A program made the position numbers and the translations under genes. A DNA stretch of 64,000 nt. Source: Streptomyces cylindrosporus. GTDB lineage: Bacteria; Actinomycetota; Actinomycetes; Streptomycetales; Streptomycetaceae. Where the stretch lies: NCBI RefSeq assembly GCF_022698165.1, contig NZ_JALDAY010000024.1:1-64000 (forward strand), given 5' to 3'. Shown here in pieces: positions 58,713-64,000 of the stretch (positions are counted from its first letter, which is position 1; every line of letters begins with the position of its first letter). Below the pieces are notes generated by a model, which was not told where the DNA came from, did no database searches, and was given only the letters and a program-made list of their open reading frames with translations.

Positions 58713-58745
58713 ACAGTAACCCCTATCCCATTGCTTAGCAATAGG
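58713..58745 (-). promoter_or_regulatory. Regulon promoter P4 (shared operator)
   Basis: Leftward strand: CCTATTGCTAAGCAAT then GGGATAGGGGTTA; -35 TTGCTA, 17 bases, -10 TACTGT. Perfect palindrome as in P1. Drives genes leftward from 58630. Confidence 0.85.
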
Positions 58746-58830
58746 TGGTGCGTGATGGCGTGAGAAACCCCCGGCCGCGGGGTCCAGGCGGCAACGGGGG
58801 CAGACAGGGCAGCAGGCGCAGAGCGGCGGG

Positions 58831-59091
58831 CTACCAGGCGGCGGAGGCTCTCAGCTTCACCGCGGTACGGTCCCGGTGCAGACGCGCCACGATGCTCCAG
58901 GAGACCTGGTCGGTGCGCCCGGACCGGGTGACCGGGATGTCCTGGCCGGCCTGCCGGGCTTCCTTCACCCAGCGGGCGACGGTCCCCGGGGAGGCGGGGT
59001 GCCCGGTGTCCGCCAGCAGGGCGGAGGCTTCCTTGTAGGTGACCGGGTCCTCAAGCGCGGTCGAAAGTGGGCTGTAGTGGACTGCGGCCAT
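58831..59091 (-). CDS. Small HTH DNA-binding protein
   Basis: 86 residues. VTYKEASALLADTGHPASPG and TVARWVKEARQAGQDIP form an excisionase/MerR-like HTH, followed by a basic end. Likely regulator; ends 85 bases before P4. Confidence 0.6.
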   Translation of the reverse strand: MAAVHYSPLSTALEDPVTYKEASALLADTGHPASPGTVARWVKEARQAGQDIPVTRSGRTDQVSWSIVARLHRDRTAVKLRASAAW

Positions 59092-59219
59092 CGGTTGGCC
59101 TCCCAGAATCGACGGCCATCGTTCGCAGCTCCGGCGGCCGATACGGGTGGCAGACCGTGGGGGTCTGCCTGAGGGTGGTGGTGCGGTTGGTGGTGTCTGG
59201 TAGACCACCGGGCCGGTGG

Positions 59220-59762
59220 TCAGGTTGCGTTGCGGCGCCAGATTTCTGTCCGCTGGACCTTCTGCGCGGCGAGCCGGGCGAGGGTCCAGGAGGAGGCCAT
59301 GCCGTCTGGGGTACGGCAGTCGCTGATGGAGCACCTGGCCCGCGTACCCGCGTCGTCCCAGAACAGGCTCCAGCAGCCGCAGCGGGGGCAGGGGTGGGGG
59401 CGTACGGCCTTGTGCTCGCCGAGGGCGATGGCGTGTTCGAGGGCGTGGCGTTCGGTGATGTAGTCGCGCCAGGCCTGCTCGTCGGCGTCGGCGTGGGCGG
59501 TGTGTTCGATGTACCAGTCGTAGAGGTCGCCGGGTGTGCGGGGTGCGGGGGCCGCATCGCCGCCGGGGAGGGAACGTACGTGCGTCACCACCTCGGTGAC
59601 GTGGGCGTCGAGGTAGTCGATCAGGCCGAGGTTGAGCGGGGCGGGCGGGGTGGTGGCGGTGGCCCGGCGTGCTTCGGGTACGGGGGCGGGGCGGGGGCGG
59701 AGTTCGGGGCTGGCGAGGAGGCGCAGGGAGGTTGCTGCGGATACGGCGGCGGTGCGGCCCAT
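59220..59762 (-). CDS. Zinc-ribbon protein, unknown
   Basis: 180 residues. A central helical part (LYDWYIEHTAHADADEQAWR) and a C-terminal ribbon CPRCGCWSLFWDD...RCSISDC. The CPRCGCWSL type is frequent in actinophage proteins. No known role. Confidence 0.6.
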   Translation of the reverse strand: MGRTAAVSAATSLRLLASPELRPRPAPVPEARRATATTPPAPLNLGLIDYLDAHVTEVVTHVRSLPGGDAAPAPRTPGDLYDWYIEHTAHADADEQAWRDYITERHALEHAIALGEHKAVRPHPCPRCGCWSLFWDDAGTRARCSISDCRTPDGMASSWTLARLAAQKVQRTEIWRRNAT

Positions 59763-60003
59763 AGGAGTGTCCCCGTCCCCTTCTGGCGGCCGGCCCGGGG
59801 GCGCGGGCGGTCACTCGGGGGTGCCGGGGCGCGCGCCGGGTTGGCCGGAAAGCTGTGTTCCGGTGTCCGGACGCCCCATCGTGCCACGCGGGTCACAGGA
59901 GTGGTACAGCCTGTGTTAGTTGATCAGCAGCGTGTGTGCACTGTTACAGGTTCGCGACTTATGTGAAGAAACGACATCCCCCGGCATATGCGCTGAATGT
60001 TGT

Positions 60004-60492
60004 TCAGGCGAGCAGGGCGGGCGCCTGCTCCATGCCCTTCAGCATGTCGTCCAGGGCCCGGTAGCCCTCCTCGCCGATCAGCCCCTTCTCGAAGGCGCCC
60101 CGCAGCAGCGCGCGCACCTCGCCCAGGGGGATGAGGACGTCGGTGGCGGTGCCCTCGTCGGCCAGCGAGCGGCCCGACCGGGCGAAGACGGCCTCCATGG
60201 TCGCGGCCAGGCGTTCCTGGTCGCTGAGCGGCCGGCCGGGCTGGATCGGCACGTGCGTCCTCTCGCTGCTGGGGCGGCGGGGGGCGCGGTCGTTGAGGAT
60301 GAGGACCGGCGCCAGGGGGTGCCGGTCGGGCCCGCTGGGGCGGGCAGGCTCTGCGGACATAGGGGCGGGCTCCGCTCCTCCGGCAGATGGTGGGAAGGTC
60401 CTCGTACGCCCGGACGGATGCGGATGTCGGTGTGTCGTCCGGGCCTCGTGTCCCGCACGGGCCGGCTGCCAGTCCGGTGTGCGGGCTGCCAC
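60004..60492 (-). CDS. Accessory protein, unknown
   Basis: 162 residues from a GTG with GGAGG seven bases upstream; a shorter ATG form of 118 residues is also possible. N-terminal part is Pro/His/Arg-rich; the C-terminal 70 residues are helical (LSDQERLAATMEAVFARSG, RALLRGAFEKGLIGEEGYRA). No family recognised. Confidence 0.48.
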   Translation of the reverse strand: MAARTPDWQPARAGHEARTTHRHPHPSGRTRTFPPSAGGAEPAPMSAEPARPSGPDRHPLAPVLILNDRAPRRPSSERTHVPIQPGRPLSDQERLAATMEAVFARSGRSLADEGTATDVLIPLGEVRALLRGAFEKGLIGEEGYRALDDMLKGMEQAPALLA

Positions 60493-61113
60493 TGTGACAC
60501 CTCCTCGTTCCCGCCGGTAAGACGTGGCCGGGTTTTCACGTCCTATTGACGCGCTTTCGAGACAACTTGGGCCTGAGGGTGACGGGCCGTAGACAGGATG
60601 CCTGCACACCGTCAAGGCCTGGTGGGGGACGCGTGAAGATCCTGTAATGGTCTAGGCCGGTGGAGTGGCAGTGTGCGGGGTGTGAGGAAGGCCCTCACCC
60701 GGGCGGGGGTGCGGCTTGCCGACAACACACCCTGATGGCCGGGAAGGGCCCTGAGACCTCACGGGCACGCCCGTCAGATGACGCGATTGTAGCCGCGGAT
60801 CTCTCTACGCGGGCCGGAACCCTTCCCCCGCGGCCGGGCGGCGGTGCTCGGCGGGGTCTGGCAGCCGCGCAGAAGGGGGAGGCCGGGAGGTGTGGGGGGT
60901 GGCTGTGCGCGTGGGCCGGGACCAACCTGGTGGGCTGCGAACCACGCACGCCGTCCCGGCCGTGCGACCACCAGAACCCCAGGATCTGGCAGCACCTACA
61001 CCCAACCTGCGGCTTTGTGCACGCGGAAGGGGATGCGGGTGGAGATCACGCGTGTGGGTGACGGCGAAACCCCGGCAACGCACCCCTTTTCGACCGAACT
61101 TGACCATGTACGA
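60493..61113. other. Long gap between ParB and its neighbour
   Basis: About 620 bases with no supported gene; rightward frames there have no ribosome site and odd composition. Possible promoter for the 162-residue gene near TTGTCT. No parS-like palindrome was found here. Confidence 0.5.
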
Positions 61114-61157
61114 CCGAGCCCCGCACACCCAGTTCGTACGGGGTGTGCGGGGCTCGG
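61114..61157. terminator. 17-bp hairpin terminator at the parAB end
   Basis: Perfect arms CCGAGCCCCGCACACCC and GGGTGTGCGGGGCTCGG around a 10-base loop, 13 bases behind parB. Works in both directions. Confidence 0.8.
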
Positions 61158-61169
61158 CGGGTGGTCGGG

Positions 61170-62309
61170 TCAGCCGGCGACCGCCTGCTGCTGGGCGCGG
61201 TGCTCGGCCAGCAGGTCCACCATCGTGTCGAACTCCCCACGAGGCATCCGCTGGATGAGCAGGCGCGCGGCGAGCGCGCCGTCGGTGTAGGGGAACATGA
61301 CCGGCTTGCGCTCGCCGGACGGTTCGGCGGGCGGCGGGTCGGCTTGCTCCTGGTCCTCCTCGCTGTCCTGCCCGGCCAGGTCCAGGCGCTGCTCGGGTAC
61401 TCCTGCTGGCGCTTCCGGAGCCGCTGGCATGGCGGTCTCAGATGGTGCTGTGTCGCCTTGTCGGTTTACCGCGGTAAACCGGTCCGGTAGGGCCGTGCCG
61501 TTGGCGTCCGCGGGGACTGGTGTCGGCAGCCCCTGGTTTACCGCGGTAAACCGAGGCTCCGCGGACACCCGCCCGGGCCGCTCGGCGGTGGCCTCATCGG
61601 GGGCGCCGTCGGTCTTCCACTGCTCCGCTGCCTCCTTGGCGGCCTTCCGCTTGGCGAGTTCCTCGTCCCAGGCCACGGACTGCACCTCGGCGGGCAGGCC
61701 GGCGATGTCCCGGGCAACCCGGACCGGCATCACCCCGCTCGCCACCAGGTCCTGCAGTTCGGGGGTGAGTTTGAGGAGCTTGCGCTGCTGGCTGACCCAT
61801 CCCTTGGTCTTGTTGTAGTAGACGGCGACCTGCTCGGCGCCGCCGAGCTCGCGGACCATGATGTCGATGCCCAGGGCGCGTTCGATGGGGTCGAGGTCCT
61901 GCCGGTCGTTGTTCTCGGCCTGTACGGCGTCCAGGAACGCGGCGCGGGAGGAGGCGACGTCTTCCTTGTGGACGACTTCCAGGGTGGGCCGGTCGGCGAG
62001 GCGGGAGGCGCGCCAGCGGCGCTCCCCGTTCGCGATGACGTAGGAGGCGTCGCCAACGTGCTCGGCTTCCTCCGGCCACAGCTTGAGGTAGGCGGTGCGG
62101 GAGACGACGACGGCGGGTTGCAGCTGCTCCTTGGCGAGCTTGGTGCCGAACTCGCGGAGTTCGTCGTCGGTGCCGAAGCGGCGCCGCGGGTTGAACCGGG
62201 TGGGGACCATCTTGTCCAGCGGCAGGGACAGCAGCAGGGGCTGGCTTTGTCCGGGGACGTCTTCGACGGGGGCGCCGGCCAGGGAGGCGAGGCTGGTGCG
62301 GCGGCCCAT
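61170..62309 (-). CDS. parB: ParB partition protein with parS-like sites in its gene
   Basis: 379 residues. ParB N-terminal domain: VPTRFNPRRRFGTDDELREF, IANGERRWRASRLA (GERRWR box at about 95-100), DAVQAENNDRQDLDPIERA. HTH at about 160-180 (VAVYYNKTKGWVSQQRK). A disordered region holds RFTAVN twice (253-258 and 277-282). The DNA encoding them is the parS-like palindrome. C-terminal dimerisation segment (LIQRMPRGEFDTMVDLL). One-base junction with parA. Confidence 0.92.
   Translation of the reverse strand: MGRRTSLASLAGAPVEDVPGQSQPLLLSLPLDKMVPTRFNPRRRFGTDDELREFGTKLAKEQLQPAVVVSRTAYLKLWPEEAEHVGDASYVIANGERRWRASRLADRPTLEVVHKEDVASSRAAFLDAVQAENNDRQDLDPIERALGIDIMVRELGGAEQVAVYYNKTKGWVSQQRKLLKLTPELQDLVASGVMPVRVARDIAGLPAEVQSVAWDEELAKRKAAKEAAEQWKTDGAPDEATAERPGRVSAEPRFTAVNQGLPTPVPADANGTALPDRFTAVNRQGDTAPSETAMPAAPEAPAGVPEQRLDLAGQDSEEDQEQADPPPAEPSGERKPVMFPYTDGALAARLLIQRMPRGEFDTMVDLLAEHRAQQQAVAG
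61462..61481. repeat. Candidate parS 1, inside parB
   Basis: CGGTTTACCGCGGTAAACCG, a perfect 20-bp palindrome coding RFTAVN in the ParB frame. Confidence 0.8.
61535..61552. repeat. Candidate parS 2, inside parB
   Basis: GGTTTACCGCGGTAAACC, 18-bp perfect palindrome, again coding RFTAVN; about 72 bases from copy 1. Confidence 0.8.
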
Positions 62310-62983
62310 CAGTTGCGTCCTCCGTATCCGCGCTCGAGGGCGAGGCGGTAGAAGTCCTCGCGGGCCTCCATGGCGACCCGGTTCTTGGGGTATTGGGTGA
62401 CGACGACGCCGTCGGCGGAGGCCCGGGTGTGGACCTTGTAGCGGCGGATGATGCTGCGGGTGCGGGGCCAGCCCTGGGCGTCGATGTAGGCGTTGGTGTC
62501 GTCGAGGTCGGCGCGGCCGTCGCGGGGGTCCCAGTTGTTGACGACCACGTTGTAGGTGAGGCCGCGGGGCTTGAGGACCTTTTCGATGGTGCGGGCGGTG
62601 GCGTCGAAGACGAGGGGTTCGGGGGGCATGGGGACGAGGGCTTCGTCGGCGACGTCGAGGGCGGCGAAGAGGAGGGCTTCGTCTTCGATGTTGCCGGGGG
62701 TGTCGATGAAGACGTAGCGGACGCCGTTGGTGGTGTCGCGGCCGAGGGTGTGGTCGACGACGGCGGCGAGGTTGACGGTGGCGGTGGTTTTGCCGACGCC
62801 GCCTTTCTGGTTGCAGACGACGATGATCCGCGTGTTGGTGCCGAGGTTGCGGAGGTTGGCGAGGCTGGCGGGGTCGTCGTGGGCTTGGGCGAAGTCGAAT
62901 GGGAGTTCGTCGCCGACGCGGTTGGCCCACCAGACGGCAGATCCTTGTGGGTCGGTTGAGACGACGAGGACGCGTGATTGCAT
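62309..62983 (-). CDS. parA: ParA partition ATPase with permuted N-terminal blocks
   Basis: 224 residues from an ATG with GGAG upstream. Order seen: A-prime-type block (VLVVSTDPQGSAVWWA, residues 5-20), then TRIIVVCNQ and Walker A KGGVGKTT at 60-67, then VFIDTPGN (Walker B, 91-98). Normal ParA order is Walker A, A-prime, B. Downstream sequence (VPMPPEPLVFDATARTIEKV) is ordinary ParA. Either a natural permutation, a broken gene, or an assembly rearrangement. Partitions the plasmid with ParB if active. Confidence 0.82.
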   Translation of the reverse strand: MQSRVLVVSTDPQGSAVWWANRVGDELPFDFAQAHDDPASLANLRNLGTNTRIIVVCNQKGGVGKTTATVNLAAVVDHTLGRDTTNGVRYVFIDTPGNIEDEALLFAALDVADEALVPMPPEPLVFDATARTIEKVLKPRGLTYNVVVNNWDPRDGRADLDDTNAYIDAQGWPRTRSIIRRYKVHTRASADGVVVTQYPKNRVAMEAREDFYRLALERGYGGRN

Positions 62984-63068
62984 GATGCTCCGTGTGCTTC
63001 CCGTGGGTTCCGGTACTTCGGGCACCGTGCATCATTCCAGACTGGTGGCGTCTGGTCGGCGAGGCCTG

Positions 63069-63090
63069 CCGGTTTACCGCGGTAAACCGG
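63069..63090. repeat. Candidate parS 3, upstream of parA
   Basis: The 18-bp core GGTTTACCGCGGTAAACC extended by CC and GG to 22 bp of perfect palindrome, in the gap before parA. It may also serve as operator for parAB. A CCAGAC/GTCTGG inverted repeat lies between it and parA. Confidence 0.8.
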
Positions 63091-63098
63091 AGCGGCGG

Positions 63099-63266
63099 TC
63101 AGTCCTCGCTGTCGTCCTCCGGCCCGTCGTCCTCAAGACCCAGGCTGTCGGGGAACTGCGGCTCCTGGAAAAGCTGGTGGCGTTCCCACAGGGGTCGGGG
63201 GATGACCGGCTGGGCGGGCGCGAGGGCTCCGGGCAGGCAGTGCGAGGGGAGGGTGGTGGTCTTCAT
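63099..63266 (-). CDS. 55-residue acidic protein, unknown
   Basis: MKTTTLPSHCLPGAL start and an acidic end (LEDDGPEDDSED). Stops eight bases before the parS 3 palindrome. No ribosome site as strong as its neighbours'; the gene is supported mainly by composition and spacing. Confidence 0.45.
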   Translation of the reverse strand: MKTTTLPSHCLPGALAPAQPVIPRPLWERHQLFQEPQFPDSLGLEDDGPEDDSED

Positions 63267-63335
63267 CGGCTGCTCCGGTCCGTACGGGGTGATCTCGTAC
63301 AGGGTGCGCCAGATCCGCCGCGGCGTTGCCCCCGC

Positions 63336-63668
63336 TCAAGGGGTGCCCTGCACACTGGCTGGCAACTCAGCCATCGCTGCCGCGGCGCTGGGCTCGTTGG
63401 GGTAGACGCACCGCTGGCCGTCGAGGTCCCACAGTGCCCCGGGCATCCCGCAGTCGGGGCCGGTCTGGTGGGAGTCGACGAATACGTAGCGGCTTCGGGC
63501 TCGGTCCATGTGCGGGTCGCAGGCGAAGCTGACTTCCGCGGCGACGTTCCACATGACGTGCCAGGTGCCCTCGGCGCCGCAGTCGTTGTCCGGGGTGTCG
63601 CCGGGTGAGTAGTTGCAGACTCGCTGCTGGTCGTCCATGAAGCGGCCGAGCGGGGCGAAGGGGTCCAT
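63336..63668 (-). CDS. Accessory protein, unknown
   Basis: 110 residues (MDPFAPLGRFMDDQQ). Cysteines in RVCNYSPG, DCGAEG, FACDPH and DCGMPG suggest a metal-bound beta fold. AAGGAGAC lies upstream. Operon with the following small zinc protein. Confidence 0.55.
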   Translation of the reverse strand: MDPFAPLGRFMDDQQRVCNYSPGDTPDNDCGAEGTWHVMWNVAAEVSFACDPHMDRARSRYVFVDSHQTGPDCGMPGALWDLDGQRCVYPNEPSAAAAMAELPASVQGTP

Positions 63669-63670
63669 GG

Positions 63671-63976
63671 TTACGTCTCCTTGGGGTGGGTGATGGCGGC
63701 CAGTTTCCGCAGGTTGTGCTTGCACCAGCGGCAGTCGCAGCCGACGGTTTCGCCGTCGCAGCAGAGGCATTCCTTGTGGAGGAGCCGGTAGTCGACGGGC
63801 GGCAGGTCGGGTGCGTCGGGCCGGGGCTCCCAGATCTTGAAGAGGCCGCATCCTGTGCAGCGTTTCTGGTTGTGGGTGCGGCCCATCTGTTCGGCCCACA
63901 GGTGCCAGCCGACGTAGGCGCGGGGCTGTGGGGTGTGCTGGGCTGCGTTCGGGCAGGGCGGGTCTGGCTTGGCCAT
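63671..63976 (-). CDS. Zinc-rich accessory protein, unknown
   Basis: 101 residues with many cysteines: KRCTGCGLFKIW, LHKECLCCDGE and DCRWCKHNL. Two or more zinc knuckles are likely. ATG after GGAGG. A further leftward gene ends only a few codons before it, at the window edge. Confidence 0.58.
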   Translation of the reverse strand: MAKPDPPCPNAAQHTPQPRAYVGWHLWAEQMGRTHNQKRCTGCGLFKIWEPRPDAPDLPPVDYRLLHKECLCCDGETVGCDCRWCKHNLRKLAAITHPKET

Positions 63977-64000
63977 GGTGTTCCTCCTCAGGCGACGTCG

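Noticed and set aside
60660..61061. Rightward 133-codon frame in the gap before parB
   Set aside because: No ribosome site, no recognisable fold, faces into a terminator.
63988..64000. End of a further leftward gene at the window edge
   Set aside because: Only a stop codon and three codons are visible, too little to call.
1..64000. CRISPR arrays, rRNA and tRNA genes
   Set aside because: No spaced direct repeats or RNA gene structures were recognised.

Overview
The window looks like part of a Streptomyces phage-plasmid: an extrachromosomal temperate siphophage with plasmid partition and plasmid-transfer genes. Evidence seen directly: very high GC, many GTG starts with four-base start/stop overlaps, a complete head-and-tail gene set up to the tape measure, a TraB/FtsK-like DNA translocase set among membrane proteins, a KorSA-like GntR regulator, a WhiB-like protein and a ParA/ParB pair with candidate parS sites. 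No integrase, att site, lysis cassette, DNA polymerase or tRNA gene is visible.

Layout. (1) 1-18.3 kb, leftward: virion module in the order small terminase, large terminase, SNase-type nuclease, portal, scaffold, decoration protein, major capsid, connectors, MuF-like protein, tail terminator, tail tube, frameshifted tail-assembly chaperones, and a tape measure protein cut by the window edge. (2) 18.6-30.06 kb, leftward: plasmid-transfer-like module with an Mrr-type membrane nuclease, the translocase, several membrane or low-complexity proteins, small unknown proteins and an HNH protein, read from a promoter at about 30.18 kb. (3) 30.2-33.7 kb, rightward: two small DNA-binding proteins, the GntR regulator, then a replication initiator whose gene holds three inverted repeats (candidate origin) and appears split by a frameshift, then a GIY-YIG protein. 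(4) 33.8-41.9 kb, mostly rightward: early or accessory genes. (5) 41.9-46.4 kb: a TrmB/LuxR-like regulator divergent from a tiny secreted protein with two DTGWG motifs, a perfect inverted repeat between them, then small genes and a secreted metzincin. (6) 46.5-59.8 kb, leftward: NERD protein, regulators, many small phage genes, WhiB and RuvC-like resolvase, interrupted by a rightward TnpB element. (7) 60-64 kb, leftward: ParA/ParB and small zinc proteins.

Regulation. Four copies of one composite promoter/operator (at 33.8, 37.1, 53.1 and 58.7 kb) have the same -35, 17-base spacer and -10 geometry and a palindrome over the -35; all four point toward the middle, so the two accessory arms probably form one regulon. 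A second operator set (GGGTACCC cores) lies between a small regulator and its divergent neighbour, with a related core in front of the replication gene. Three 18-bp palindromes, two of them inside parB where they encode RFTAVN, are the likely centromere.

Most notable oddities: the ParA block order is permuted (the Walker A-prime block precedes Walker A), parS-like sites are written into the parB coding sequence, the same Ig-like domain is inserted in the decoration protein and appended to the tail tube, and the regulator/DTGWG-peptide pair could be a peptide communication switch. Functions are assigned by motif recognition alone; no database search was run.
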